A stretch of DNA of 29,864 nt from an uncultured Oscillospiraceae bacterium. Its GTDB lineage: Bacteria; Bacillota; Clostridia; Oscillospirales; Acutalibacteraceae. The notes beneath the pieces were generated by a model. The model made no database searches, was not told the DNA's origin, and worked only from the letters and a program-made list of their open reading frames with translations. Below are positions 1 through 7,871 of this stretch, piece by piece (the stretch's first letter is position 1; every line of letters begins with the position of its first letter). The translations under genes and the position numbers were made by a program. Location: NCBI GenBank assembly GCA_900554535.1, contig USIA01000007.1, positions 1 through 29,864 on the forward strand, in the 5' to 3' direction.

Positions 1-1
1 T

Positions 2-49
2 GCGGCAGCTGGGGCCGCGGTGGCCCGCCCCTATGCCGCCGTTTTTCAT
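2..49 (-). CDS. Possible start of the next transfer-region gene (partial, runs off left edge)
   Basis: An ATG at 49 overlaps the stop of the Maff2-like gene in a TGATG arrangement typical of translational coupling, and the frame stays open to the window edge (16 codons, beginning MKNGGIGAGHRG). The peptide is basic and glycine-rich and I do not recognise it. In related elements the gene downstream of the Maff2-like gene is usually a VirB6/TrbL-like membrane protein, but these few residues do not show that. Confidence 0.25.
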   Translation of the reverse strand, partial: MKNGGIGAGHRGPSCR

Positions 50-402
50 CAGCCGGTAATCAGGGTTAAGATTTCTTTAGCAAAGGTAATCACAACGCCG
101 CCTGCCAAAGTGAGGAAGCCGTTGGCTCTCTGGCTGGGGTCATGGGATTTGAGAGAGAGGCCGATCTGCACCACGCCGAAGCCCAGCAGGATCATACCAA
201 TAGCCCGGATGAGGCCGAAAATGAAGTCGCTGAGGTTGTTGATAACCGTCAAAGGGTCGCTGGCAGCAAAGGCCGTGGTGGTGCAGCAGCACAGCATAAG
301 CACCAAGGCCGAGTAGACGGTAAGGGCGCTTTTGCCCTTTTTGCTCATAGGCAGGCTGCGGGTTTCCTTGTTCTTCTTGCTTTCCTTGTTAAACAGTTTC
401 AT
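49..402 (-). CDS. Maff2-like small conjugal membrane protein (VirB2/TrbC-like)
   Basis: This is a 117-residue protein with a charged lysine-rich N-terminus (residues 1-25). A hydrophobic signal-like stretch follows (about 28-45) and ends at an AFA-AS signal-peptidase-like site. Two more hydrophobic segments lie at about 57-83 and 95-117. The layout (signal, then two membrane helices joined by a short polar turn KSHDPSQR) fits the Maff2/VirB2-TrbC-like pilin-type proteins of Firmicutes conjugative elements, which are thought to form part of the transfer channel. I chose the ATG at 402 because GGAGG lies 8 bases upstream; the longer frame from 462 has no such site. The start overlaps the end of the VirD4-like gene by 14 bases, so the two are probably translationally coupled. 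The family call is from overall pattern, not a search. Confidence 0.7.
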   Translation of the reverse strand: MKLFNKESKKNKETRSLPMSKKGKSALTVYSALVLMLCCCTTTAFAASDPLTVINNLSDFIFGLIRAIGMILLGFGVVQIGLSLKSHDPSQRANGFLTLAGGVVITFAKEILTLITG

Positions 403-2209
403 TTTGCTTTTCCTCCTTGAATTGAAAGATTTTCTCCATGTCCTCGTCGGACAGAAGCTCACAGGTCACATCCGGCTCCTTGAGATTTGCAAGGTCGCCG
501 GGGGTAAGGCGGCTGATGGTCAAGCCCGCCACAGCGTTTTCCGTGCCGCCGTGGGCATAGGCTGGCGCGCCGCCATCGGTGGTGTATTTCACATTGGGGT
601 GCTTGAGCAATTCGTACTTTTCATCCATCAGCGGCGGCTCGCCCCGGATAAAGAGCAGGGCCAGGCGGTTGTCCAGCATACGCACCTCGTCCGGGGTCAT
701 CAGCTCCCGGCCCGTGATCTGGTTGTTGGTAGAGTAGCTGCCCGAATGGCCGGTACTCTTGCCGTAGGTGTCCAGCCAGAGGGTGCTTTTGCCCAGATAG
801 CTTTCCGAGATGAGCTTGTGGGTGGACGATTCGTTGCCGCCCAGGTAGAGAAATTCATCGCAGTTGCCCATGATGGATTCCCATTGTTTCTCGTACAGCG
901 CCTTGAGCTGGGCGATGTTCTGGATGATGATGGACACAGAAATATTCCGTGAGCGCATGGTAGCCAGCAGCTTGTCGAAATCATCGGGCAGGCTGACATT
1001 GGCAAACTCGTCCATCAAAAAATGCACCGGCACAGGCAGGCTCCCGCCGTGTACCCGGTCGGCGCTGTAAAACAATTCCTGAAAGGTGCTGGCATACAAA
1101 AGGCTCACTAAAAAATTGAAGCTGGCGTCGTTGTCCGGGATGAGGGCAAAGAGCGCCACCTTCTTTTCCCCCAGGCTGGCCAGCTCCAGCTCGTCGGTGG
1201 CCGTGAGGGCCGCCACGGATGAAAGGTTGAACTTCTCCAGACGTGAAGCAAGCGTGATCTGGATGGATTTTAAGGTCTTGGCGCTGCCGGAGCGGTAGTC
1301 CTTGTAATACTTCACCGCGATGTGGTCGGGGGAGCGCATTTCCAGCCGTTCAAACAACTCATCCAGCGGGGATTGATAGCTGTCGTCGTCCTCCCGCACC
1401 TCACCGGCCCGCAGCATTTCCATAACCATCGGGAAGTTTTTTTCGTCCTCCGGCGCTTCGTAGTGGAGATAGAACACCAGCGCCATGAGGAGCATACTGG
1501 CCGCCGTATCCCAGAAGGGGTCGTTTGACTGGCTCCCTTTGGGGGTGGTGGCTTTGAACAGGTTTGTTACCATCTTCTGCACATCGTTGTCGTTTTTCAG
1601 ATAGGCAAAGGGGTTGTAACAGTGGCTTTTGTTCATGTTCAAAAGGTCAACCACCTTGATCTCATAGCCCTGCCGTTTTAACAGGCCGCCGCAGTCCCGC
1701 AGCAGCTCGCCTTTACAGTCCAGGATAAAAAAAGAGGTGTTGGCCTGGCAGATGTTGACCTTTGCATAAAAGCGGCTTTTTCCCGCGCCGCTGCCGCCGC
1801 AGACCAGGGTGTTTAACGTCCTGCGGTGCTTTTTCCCGTCCAGCCCCATGCGGACGTGCTGGGTAAAAATGCGGTTTTGAAACGGGTTTTTATCCCGGTA
1901 TTTCTTGTTCACGGCCCGCGGATCGCCCCATTTGGCGGAGCCGTGTTCCTCGCCTCTGCGGTAGGTGCGCCGGGATGAGAGGTAAATCCCAATGCCCAGC
2001 CCATAGGCGGCAATAAAAATGAGGACAGTTTTTACACTGTCCTCACACCATACGATTTGGAATGGGTCGTTCATTGCCGCAGGCAGGGCCTCCAGGATTT
2101 CAGAAAGCCCTCCGGAAAGAGACGGCGCAATCAGCAGGGCAAGCCAAACTGCCGGGATCAGCCCCAGGGCATAAAGCCAGGGGCCGCCCGTTTTGTTATC
2201 GGGCTTCAT
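389..2209 (-). CDS. Type IV coupling protein, VirD4/TraG family
   Basis: This 606-residue ATPase links the relaxosome to the conjugation channel. Two N-terminal membrane helices (about 11-31 and 61-78) are followed by a basic segment and the sequence RGEEHGSAKWG, which is typical of Gram-positive VirD4 proteins. A Walker A motif GGSGAGKS lies at 138-145, followed by FILDCKGELL. A Walker B-like FLMDEFANV sits about two-thirds along, and ATMRSRNIS and GNCDEFLYLGG follow. Length is normal for the family. I prefer the ATG at 2209, which overlaps the preceding small gene by 14 bases. A TTG at 2251 would add 14 residues but has no clear ribosome site. The gene is in one minus-strand run with the PcfB, relaxase and Maff2 genes. 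The protein is expected in the cytoplasmic membrane. Confidence 0.93.
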   Translation of the reverse strand: MKPDNKTGGPWLYALGLIPAVWLALLIAPSLSGGLSEILEALPAAMNDPFQIVWCEDSVKTVLIFIAAYGLGIGIYLSSRRTYRRGEEHGSAKWGDPRAVNKKYRDKNPFQNRIFTQHVRMGLDGKKHRRTLNTLVCGGSGAGKSRFYAKVNICQANTSFFILDCKGELLRDCGGLLKRQGYEIKVVDLLNMNKSHCYNPFAYLKNDNDVQKMVTNLFKATTPKGSQSNDPFWDTAASMLLMALVFYLHYEAPEDEKNFPMVMEMLRAGEVREDDDSYQSPLDELFERLEMRSPDHIAVKYYKDYRSGSAKTLKSIQITLASRLEKFNLSSVAALTATDELELASLGEKKVALFALIPDNDASFNFLVSLLYASTFQELFYSADRVHGGSLPVPVHFLMDEFANVSLPDDFDKLLATMRSRNISVSIIIQNIAQLKALYEKQWESIMGNCDEFLYLGGNESSTHKLISESYLGKSTLWLDTYGKSTGHSGSYSTNNQITGRELMTPDEVRMLDNRLALLFIRGEPPLMDEKYELLKHPNVKYTTDGGAPAYAHGGTENAVAGLTISRLTPGDLANLKEPDVTCELLSDEDMEKIFQFKEEKQNETV

Positions 2210-2393
2210 CCCGTCGCTTTGCCTTCCTGTCTTTTTGGGATGGGGCGTCAATGGTTTTTAAGAGTACGTCCTCCACCGGGCCGGGGTCGCGCTGTTCCTC
2301 CAGCAGATCGTTACGCAGCTCGTTGAGGGCGCGGATCATAATGCCATGCTCATAGCTGTCCAGCGTAAGGACAACCTTTTCCTGTCGTTCCAT
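2196..2393 (-). CDS. Small conserved-type conjugative element protein, function unknown
   Basis: A 65-residue soluble, charged protein (begins MERQEKVVLTLDSYEHG) with a strong AAAGGAGG site upstream of its ATG. It is predicted to be mainly helical, with a middle segment MIRALNELRNDLLEEQ and a very basic tail KDRKAKRRDEAR. It sits between the ArdC-like gene and the VirD4-like gene and overlaps the latter by 14 bases, so it belongs to the transfer operon. I do not recognise a named domain. A role as an accessory or regulatory factor for the coupling protein is only suggested by position. Confidence 0.7.
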   Translation of the reverse strand: MERQEKVVLTLDSYEHGIMIRALNELRNDLLEEQRDPGPVEDVLLKTIDAPSQKDRKAKRRDEAR

Positions 2394-2407
2394 CAGTCAA
2401 ACCTCCT

Positions 2408-3331
2408 TTACCGTTCCTGTTCTTTCTGTCTGCCCGCACGGGTGAGGCCCATGGCTCTTGCCATGCGCCCGTTGATCTCCTTAAATGCGTCGCGCATATC
2501 GGTGAGGGCTGCCGGGATTTCCTCCTTGGGGTCTTGCCCCTGTAGTACGCTGTCCAGCCGGGAGAGGTTGTAGCCTTTGGCGTCAACGCCGTACCTCTGG
2601 CAGAGCATATAGCTGACGGCATAGGCTTTGTACCCCTCGGTTTCACGGGAATACTCCGCGTTGTTTCGAGAGAGCTGGGCGTTGGCAAGCTCCAAAGAAA
2701 CGCAGCGGAAAATGTCGGGCGCGTCCATGCCTTTTTTCACCAGGATGGCGTTCTGTTCCGGGTCGAACATGGCCCCGCGCCCCTGGGCGGGCAATTCCTC
2801 CACCGCACGAATGGGCACGGGGGAATTGCTGATGAGGGCTTTTAAGAGCAGGCGGTCGTCGTAGCTCACCTGTGGCTGGGCCTCGTCCCGCGCCGTGGTC
2901 TGAGAAATGTCAAAAACCTCCTTGGCATAGAAGTTCTGGCCAACGCTGCCGTCCTCACGGCGGTACGCCTTGCCCGGCTCTAAAATAATGATGGGCAGGC
3001 GCTTTTCCTCCTCCAGAATCTCAATGCCCTGGGAAGCCCACTCCTTGTAGCCGCCCACACGCTGGGCGTTCGGGCATTGCTCCCCAATGAGGATGGCGTT
3101 GCGGGCAGAGTGGAAGGGGAAGCGGCTCTGGGTGTCCAGATATGCCTTCATATCGCCGCGCCCTTCGGAAAACGCGCCGAATGCCCTGTCCAGGGTGGCA
3201 TAGGCTTCCTTGCGCTGCTTTTCCTCGCGGATCTGCCACCACTGTTTTTTCGGCTTCTCTTTTTGCGGCTCCGGCTTCTGGGCAGCCTCCGGCTGGGGCT
3301 GCTGTTCAAACAGGTCGTCAAAATTATTCAT
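2408..3331 (-). CDS. ArdC-like ssDNA-binding protein with degenerate metallopeptidase domain
   Basis: This is a 307-residue protein. After a low-complexity Gln/Pro/Lys N-terminus (1-40), residues 45-125 resemble the ssDNA-binding domain of the ArdC/LtrC type: YLDTQSRFPFHSARNAILI, NAQRVGGYKEW, and a following beta strand RLPIIILEPG. In the family the C-terminal part is a zincin with HExxH, but here the matching place reads SLELANAQ (212-219), so both histidines are missing. The later acidic ligand region (YKAYAVSYMLCQRYGVD) also seems altered. It is therefore probably a DNA-binding or structural protein without protease activity. AGAGAGG precedes the ATG, and only 6 bases separate it from the PcfB-like gene. 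The related families protect incoming DNA from host restriction; that role here is inference. Confidence 0.7.
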   Translation of the reverse strand: MNNFDDLFEQQPQPEAAQKPEPQKEKPKKQWWQIREEKQRKEAYATLDRAFGAFSEGRGDMKAYLDTQSRFPFHSARNAILIGEQCPNAQRVGGYKEWASQGIEILEEEKRLPIIILEPGKAYRREDGSVGQNFYAKEVFDISQTTARDEAQPQVSYDDRLLLKALISNSPVPIRAVEELPAQGRGAMFDPEQNAILVKKGMDAPDIFRCVSLELANAQLSRNNAEYSRETEGYKAYAVSYMLCQRYGVDAKGYNLSRLDSVLQGQDPKEEIPAALTDMRDAFKEINGRMARAMGLTRAGRQKEQER

Positions 3332-3337
3332 TTTCGA

Positions 3338-4147
3338 TTACCTCTCTTTCGATTTTGGTTTCTTTTTGGGCTTGGGCGGCTGGTGCCGCGTGGTTTTCTG
3401 GGCCGCCCTCTTTTGGGGTGCAGCCGGTTCCTCCAGTTTCGCAGCCTCCGCCTCTTTCTTCCGCTGGGCCTGGATGTCACGAAGCTCCTGACGGACGGAA
3501 GGCTTCTGCGGCTCATCAGAAGTACCCCTTGCGGACTTGCTGCTGTTCTCTGAGATAGGCGCGGACGGATGGGATTTTTCCTCCGCTGGGGTAAAAGGGG
3601 CGCTTTTCTCCGCAGATGGGTTTTCCGGCTGGCCTTTCTCTTTTTGGGCTGGTTTTTCCATCAGCTCGTCTAAGAGCTTGTCATCCTCGCTCTTTTCCGG
3701 GGCGGCCTTTTCCGGGGCCTGCGGCTCGCCGCGCTCCTCGCGGGATTTTTCGATGTCCTCCTTGATGGACGCCGTATCCACCACCGTGAGGTTGAACTTC
3801 TCGACGATCCGGTTGGCCCTTGCCGCGTCATCCTCGAACACCAGGATGTCGATGGTATCGTCCTCTTTCCGTACCGGGATAGGCGCATACAAAATGCCAT
3901 ACCCCTTGGCCTGCTTGGCAAACTCCGGGCATTCCTCTTTTTTGATGGTGTAAACCTTTAAGGGCCGCCTTTCCCGCAGCATGGCCTCAATGCGGGCCTT
4001 GCCTTTTGTTTTCTTCTGGTCTTTCAAAACCGTATAAAGGGCGGTGGCCAGATTTTTAGCGGCAACGCCGGTGATCTTAAGGGCAACCTCCGCGCCCTCA
4101 AGGCTCATGCGCACCACCTGTTCCGCCGCGTCGCCTGAGTTATACAT
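3338..4147 (-). CDS. PcfB-like conjugal protein (DUF3801)
   Basis: A 269-residue protein. The N-terminal 125 residues match the PcfB/DUF3801 pattern: an opening SGDAAEQVVRMSLEGAEVALKITG, a helix NLATALYTVLKDQKK, a segment LKVYTIKKEECPEFAKQAKGYGILYAPI, and then DTIDILVFEDDAARANRIVEKF. The C-terminal half (about 130-269) is low-complexity, rich in Glu, Lys, Pro and Ser, and ends very basic. PcfB of plasmid pCF10 is an accessory factor that brings the relaxosome to the VirD4-type coupling protein, and the same job fits here between the relaxase gene and the coupling-protein gene. The stop of the relaxase gene lies 6 bases upstream of its ATG. Confidence 0.82.
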   Translation of the reverse strand: MYNSGDAAEQVVRMSLEGAEVALKITGVAAKNLATALYTVLKDQKKTKGKARIEAMLRERRPLKVYTIKKEECPEFAKQAKGYGILYAPIPVRKEDDTIDILVFEDDAARANRIVEKFNLTVVDTASIKEDIEKSREERGEPQAPEKAAPEKSEDDKLLDELMEKPAQKEKGQPENPSAEKSAPFTPAEEKSHPSAPISENSSKSARGTSDEPQKPSVRQELRDIQAQRKKEAEAAKLEEPAAPQKRAAQKTTRHQPPKPKKKPKSKER

Positions 4148-4153
4148 AGAAAA

Positions 4154-5599
4154 TCATCTCCTTCCTCCTGGATTGCCCGCCCGGCCCTGTTCCGGCTCAC
4201 GGCGGGTTTTCTCTGTGCTGCCGGCCTGTTGTTCCTCGCGGGCCGCCCGTATCTTTTCTTTGAGGGAGAGGGAGCGCGCTGCGATGTCCTCGCATAGCCT
4301 CACCTCCCGGCGCAGGTTTTTAAGCTGGCCAGAGAGGGCGGTGATCTCTGCCCGGATTTGTTCCTGCCGGGCAGGGTCGGCAAGCACCGCCTTGGTGCGC
4401 AGCTTTCGATACAGGCTTTTTCGCTGTTCGGTTAGGCTGGCAAGCTGGGATTCTACTTCCGATTGATAGGCGTTGAGCTGTTCCAGGGTGTCAATGCGGT
4501 GGCGGGAAAGCAGCCTCGCCTCGTCCGTCAATTCCTGCGCCCGGATTAAATCCTCCCGCAGCGCATGGGGAACATGGCCCCGCTGCCAGTTCTGCCTTTT
4601 GGGGAATACCCCCAGCAGGTAACAGTAGTGGAAGTAGAGGGCGCGAAAGCCCGTCACCTTTTTGGCCTGTTTCAAGTCCCCCAAAAGCCTGCACCGTTTC
4701 GGCTCCGGCGTTTCATCCCTCTGGGGGCGGCGCTGGGCCAGAATCCGTTTGCGGATGTTCTCCAGGGAGTAGTCCTCGCCTAAATTGCGCACCAATTTTC
4801 TGCCATGAGGCCGGTCGTAAGGGCGCACCGTGATGTCTTTCCCCACCTTGATGTCGTAGCCCATCTGCCGCAGGCGGTAAAAAAACTGCCTCTCCGTCAT
4901 AGACTGGCGGATGGCAGCGTCTACATCAGTTTTAATAAGGGATAGATAGGTGGGGCGGCCCTCCTGCTCGGCCCGCCATTCCCCGTAGTGCTTGGATTTT
5001 CCACGCTTTGGATTTTCAATGACGGACAGGCCGTATTCCCGGCACAGCCGGTCGGATTCCCTCTGCATATCAAAGTAATCTTTCTCGGTGCGGTGATATT
5101 TGATCCCGTCGATAAAGGAAACCGTGTTCACCACAAAATGGTTGTGCAGGTGGTGGGCTTTGTCTAAATGGGTGGCAACCAGCACCTGGTATTTCTCGCC
5201 CCACAATGCTTTTGCCAGCTTCAGCCCGATCTCGTGGGCCATTTCCGGGGTGGCCTCGCCGGGGGCAAAGCTCTGGTAGCCGTGATAGGCTACTGTGCCT
5301 TCCTCCTTGCCCAACCGCTTTTTTACGGCGATCATCTCATCGCGGGCGGTGGTGGGGCTGCAATTTACCCCGGACACAAACCGCTGCATGACCGGCACAT
5401 CCTCATCGTCCACCGCAGCCTTTTCTGTTTTTTTCTGCTGGATGGCGTACTCGATCACATCGGAAAGTCCCTGGGCCTCTTTGCCGTCCATGCCCTGTTT
5501 TTCGTAGGCGGCGGGGTTTTCGGTCTTGTCCGGGTTTTCGATATAGATGAGTACCTTGCCCAGCCAGCCGTTTACCCGCCAGATGGATGTGGTTGCCAT
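4154..5599 (-). CDS. Relaxase / mobilization nuclease (MobA/VirD2, MobP type)
   Basis: This 481-residue relaxase nicks the transfer origin and carries the strand into the recipient. The N-terminus has IYIENPDKTENP, whose Tyr19 is the likely nucleophile. The metal-binding motif III is clear at 143-156: THLDKAHHLHNHFV, with His144, Asp146, His152 and His154. Residues 160-300 contain the usual KYHRTEKDYFDMQRESDRLCREYGL segment. The C-terminal 120 residues are a charged coiled-coil-like region. The ATG lies just after the mobC stop, and the GGAG ribosome site overlaps the end of mobC, so the two are probably coupled. PcfB-like and VirD4-like genes follow downstream, a standard order in Tn1549-like elements. 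Confidence 0.93.
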   Translation of the reverse strand: MATTSIWRVNGWLGKVLIYIENPDKTENPAAYEKQGMDGKEAQGLSDVIEYAIQQKKTEKAAVDDEDVPVMQRFVSGVNCSPTTARDEMIAVKKRLGKEEGTVAYHGYQSFAPGEATPEMAHEIGLKLAKALWGEKYQVLVATHLDKAHHLHNHFVVNTVSFIDGIKYHRTEKDYFDMQRESDRLCREYGLSVIENPKRGKSKHYGEWRAEQEGRPTYLSLIKTDVDAAIRQSMTERQFFYRLRQMGYDIKVGKDITVRPYDRPHGRKLVRNLGEDYSLENIRKRILAQRRPQRDETPEPKRCRLLGDLKQAKKVTGFRALYFHYCYLLGVFPKRQNWQRGHVPHALREDLIRAQELTDEARLLSRHRIDTLEQLNAYQSEVESQLASLTEQRKSLYRKLRTKAVLADPARQEQIRAEITALSGQLKNLRREVRLCEDIAARSLSLKEKIRAAREEQQAGSTEKTRREPEQGRAGNPGGRR

Positions 5600-5603
5600 T
5601 GCT

Positions 5604-5933
5604 TTACTCCATGGGCTTTGGCAAAATCACCGCCTTGGTAATATCCCGGATGAGCTGGTCAAACTTCCGTGTTTCTTCCTCATAGCGGCGTTCATCCATC
5701 ACACCCAGCACATGGGCTTTCTGGGCGATCTGGTTTAAGTTGTTTCCAATGCCGTGCAGCTCCCGCATAAAATCAAAGTATGCCGGGGGCGGCGCGTCCT
5801 GGGGAACCAGGCCGTTTATCAGGTGGCGCAGGTACACCTCGCGGGAAAGCCCGCTGCGCTTCACCTTTTTGTTGAAGGCTTCCGCCTCTTTTTTGTCCAG
5901 CCAAAACTGGACGTGTACGTTGCGTTTTCTCAT
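5604..5933 (-). CDS. mobC: MobC-family relaxosome accessory protein
   Basis: This is a 109-residue protein from the ATG at 5933. The start is supported by AAAGGAGG about 10 bases upstream and by MRKRNVHVQFWLDKKEAEAF, the usual opening of these ribbon-helix-helix proteins. The middle RSGLSREVYLRHLINGL is the helix-turn-helix-like part, and LHGIGNNLNQIAQKAH is the conserved MobC block. MobC binds near oriT and helps the relaxase open the strands. Its ATG overlaps the TGA of the DUF3789-like microprotein upstream, and the relaxase gene follows within 5 bases. The longer frame from 5981 is just read-through of the upstream region. Confidence 0.88.
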   Translation of the reverse strand: MRKRNVHVQFWLDKKEAEAFNKKVKRSGLSREVYLRHLINGLVPQDAPPPAYFDFMRELHGIGNNLNQIAQKAHVLGVMDERRYEEETRKFDQLIRDITKAVILPKPME

Positions 5934-6043
5934 TCCTCTGAATCCTCCTTTCTCTCTAAGCGGTTGATTTGAAGCAGGCACATGACCAGTACGCCGAACA
6001 CGCCGCCCAGCAGAAAACCAATGGCAAAAAACAATCCTTCCAT
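5930..6043 (-). CDS. DUF3789-like membrane microprotein (37 aa)
   Basis: This reading frame is short enough to be missed by most gene callers. It starts at an ATG preceded by GGAGG with 6-base spacing, encodes 37 residues and overlaps the mobC start (ATGA). The first 25 residues form one membrane helix (FFAIGFLLGGVFGVLVMCLL), followed by a charged tail NRLEREKEDSEE-like in composition. Size, single helix and position directly before mobC match the DUF3789 microproteins found in Firmicutes conjugative elements. Its function is unknown; a membrane anchor or small regulator of the transfer machinery is possible. Confidence 0.75.
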   Translation of the reverse strand: MEGLFFAIGFLLGGVFGVLVMCLLQINRLERKEDSEE

Positions 6044-6071
6044 AGAAAACCTCCGTTCTGATAAAGGGGTA

Positions 6072-6119
6072 TTAGGGGGCGTTCCCCCTAACAAGCTGCC
6101 TTTGTGGTATCACAAAGGC
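6072..6119. other. Pair of perfect stem-loops upstream of mobC, candidate oriT
   Basis: Two adjacent perfect hairpins lie in the 140-base gap before the mobilization genes. The first is TTAGGGGG-CGTT-CCCCCTAA (6072-6091) and the second GCCTTTGTG-GTAT-CACAAAGGC (6098-6119), both with 4-base loops. Transfer origins of MobP relaxases usually lie just upstream of mobC/relaxase genes and carry inverted repeats beside the nick site. No ORF covers this stretch convincingly and neither hairpin is followed by a T-run, which argues against terminators. The nick site cannot be fixed from sequence alone. Confidence 0.4.
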
Positions 6120-6185
6120 GATGCTTGCTGGTACAGCTACATTCCATTCCCCTGCGGGGAATCCGGGACGGACGAAAAAAGAAAA

Positions 6186-6377
6186 TCACCGGTCGCCCCG
6201 GTCACGGTTTTGTCCCCTGGCCTTAAAATTCACACCCGTGAAGTGGTCGGCGTCCAGGATATAATCGCCTTTCTTCCACTGCTCATTGACAAGCTGCTCG
6301 GCCTCCATCCGACTTGCAGCGTTCACTGTGACAGTCATCTCCAAGGTTTCCGTGATGGTCACATCGTAATCCTTCAT
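6186..6377 (-). CDS. DpnD/PcfM family small protein
   Basis: A 63-residue protein with the family's typical pattern: MKDYDVTITETLEMTVTVNA (a beta hairpin with ITETL), the helix SRMEAEQLVNEQWKKGDYIL, and then DADHFTGVNFKA. AGAGGAG lies upstream of the ATG. DpnD/PcfM proteins are widespread in conjugative plasmids and elements but have no settled function. It lies between the XRE-HipA-like gene, separated by a terminator, and the candidate oriT. It may be the first gene of the mobilization transcription unit. Confidence 0.8.
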   Translation of the reverse strand: MKDYDVTITETLEMTVTVNAASRMEAEQLVNEQWKKGDYILDADHFTGVNFKARGQNRDRGDR

Positions 6378-6407
6378 CGCTCATGCTCCTCTCTAAAAAT
6401 GGGCAGC

Positions 6408-6437
6408 AAAAAAGAGCGTCCATTTTCAGAACGCTCT
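6408..6437 (-). terminator. Intrinsic terminator after the XRE-HipA-like gene
   Basis: On the minus strand a 7-bp perfect stem (AGAGCGT / ACGCTCT, arms 6431-6437 and 6413-6419) with an 11-base loop is followed by six T (6413-6408). It lies 20 bases past the stop of the XRE-HipA-like gene and before the DpnD/PcfM gene, so it should separate these two units. Confidence 0.75.
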
Positions 6438-6456
6438 CCAAAAAAGATATTCGTTT

Positions 6457-7851
6457 TTACCGCGCCTTCTCCTGTTTCAGATGACGGGTGGGGATTGCCA
6501 GCAGCTTACGCACCCGGCCCTCCAAATGCTTCTCAATAGCCTGCAAATGTTCTTCCGGCAGGTTGAGGCTTTCGTGGCGCTTGAACCGGAACCCGATCAC
6601 GCGGCGGAGCTGCTCTTTCTGCTTTGGCCCCATGACCTCCGCACACACTTCCTCATAGGAGATGTTGTAGGGGTTGGAACGGGTTTTAGCGTACTCGTCC
6701 AGATTTGCATAATCTTCCTTACCGGCATAGCAGAACAGGGACAGCCCGTTGTCAAAAATGGGGGCGGGCGCAATGATGCTGCCGCTGTGGTTATCCCGCA
6801 GGACGCCAAAGTTTCCAAAGTGTCGGTCCTCGTTGTAAATCAGGGCGTCAAACACCAGCATACTGCGGATTTGCTCGGAAAACTCCGGCCCCAGCTTGTC
6901 GTAGTAGGCAAGGCAGGCGGCAATGCCCCCGGTTCGGACAATGCGCCCGATGGGGATATAGGCCGTGTCGATGTTGGTAAACAGGGCGCACTTAGAGGCG
7001 ATAATGCCTTTCCAGTTCTCCAGGTCATAATGCACGGCGTTCAGACGCATGGTTTCCGCAATCTGCGAAGCATAATACTCGCAGTACGGTTCCCGGCCCG
7101 TATTGGACGCGCCGGTCGTGCCGCCCTTATAGAGATAAATCCCATCGTGGTCCACATAGCGCCACGCCTTGGGCAGCATACCGCCTGTGGTCAGCTCCGG
7201 GGATGTGGTAAACGCCTGCCGGCTCCCGCCTGCGCCGGTATAGGCCACCAGCGCCAGTATCTCGGAAAAGCGATTTTCGTAAAGATTGTATTGGGAGAAT
7301 TTCCCCTCAAATCCTTCCGGCACCACCCAATAGCTGTCGTTCAGCGACAGCCCCTTGCACACGTCGATGATTCCCTTCGTGTCGTTATGGCTGAGGCCAA
7401 GGGTTTTCAGAATCTCGTCCACAAAGGCGCGGTTTTTAGGGATAACCCGCCGCTCCAGCCAATGGATGACGCCCTCGCCGGTGCGCTCCATATCCAAAGG
7501 CAGCAAATGGGCCTGCTCCTCGTTGGTGTATAAGATTTCGGCCACAAGGCCGGACAAGCCCTGCTTTTCCATGGAAAAGCGCATTAGCTCCGTATCATAA
7601 ATGCGGAGACTGTAAACATTGCTCATAGGCTCCTCCTTGTCGTTCAGTTCCAGTGAAACATCCTTTCCCAGCGCCGAGGCGATTTTTAAGATCATATCAA
7701 GCGTGGGGTTCTGTGTCCCACTTTCCAGGCGGTTGATCCCGGAACGCTGGATTCCCAGCCGCCTTGCCAGTTCTGCCTGGGAAATGCCCTGCTCCAGACG
7801 GGCCTCCACAAGCTGGGATATGATTTTCTGCCGTTTGCGCAGTTCATCCAT
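6457..7851 (-). CDS. Fused XRE repressor and HipA-like kinase
   Basis: A 464-residue protein. Residues 8-66 are an XRE/Cro helix-turn-helix (QGISQAELARRLGIQRSGINRLESG). The rest resembles HipA-type serine/threonine kinases. It has a possible ATP-lysine region YLYKGGT (about 240-246), a catalytic loop NEDRHFGNFG (340-349, with Asp342, His344 and Asn347) and the metal-binding IFDNG (366-369, Asp367). In the usual HipBA toxin-antitoxin pair, HipB (HTH) and HipA (kinase) are separate genes; here both parts lie in one frame without a stop. A Met at residue 76 (MSNVYSLRI) could start the kinase part alone. A promoter with a palindrome lies just upstream and may be autoregulated. It could act as element regulator, toxin, or both. 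HipA-like kinases without toxicity are also known. Confidence 0.72.
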   Translation of the reverse strand: MDELRKRQKIISQLVEARLEQGISQAELARRLGIQRSGINRLESGTQNPTLDMILKIASALGKDVSLELNDKEEPMSNVYSLRIYDTELMRFSMEKQGLSGLVAEILYTNEEQAHLLPLDMERTGEGVIHWLERRVIPKNRAFVDEILKTLGLSHNDTKGIIDVCKGLSLNDSYWVVPEGFEGKFSQYNLYENRFSEILALVAYTGAGGSRQAFTTSPELTTGGMLPKAWRYVDHDGIYLYKGGTTGASNTGREPYCEYYASQIAETMRLNAVHYDLENWKGIIASKCALFTNIDTAYIPIGRIVRTGGIAACLAYYDKLGPEFSEQIRSMLVFDALIYNEDRHFGNFGVLRDNHSGSIIAPAPIFDNGLSLFCYAGKEDYANLDEYAKTRSNPYNISYEEVCAEVMGPKQKEQLRRVIGFRFKRHESLNLPEEHLQAIEKHLEGRVRKLLAIPTRHLKQEKAR

Positions 7852-7871
7852 ACTCTCACCTCACTGCTTTA

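Noticed and set aside
332..952. 206-codon plus-strand open frame
   Set aside because: It is antisense to the VirD4-like gene, whose motifs are clear, and has no ribosome site of its own.
6481..7533. 350-codon plus-strand open frame
   Set aside because: It is antisense to the XRE-HipA-like gene, has no ribosome site and encodes no recognisable domain; it is a shadow of the GC-rich gene.
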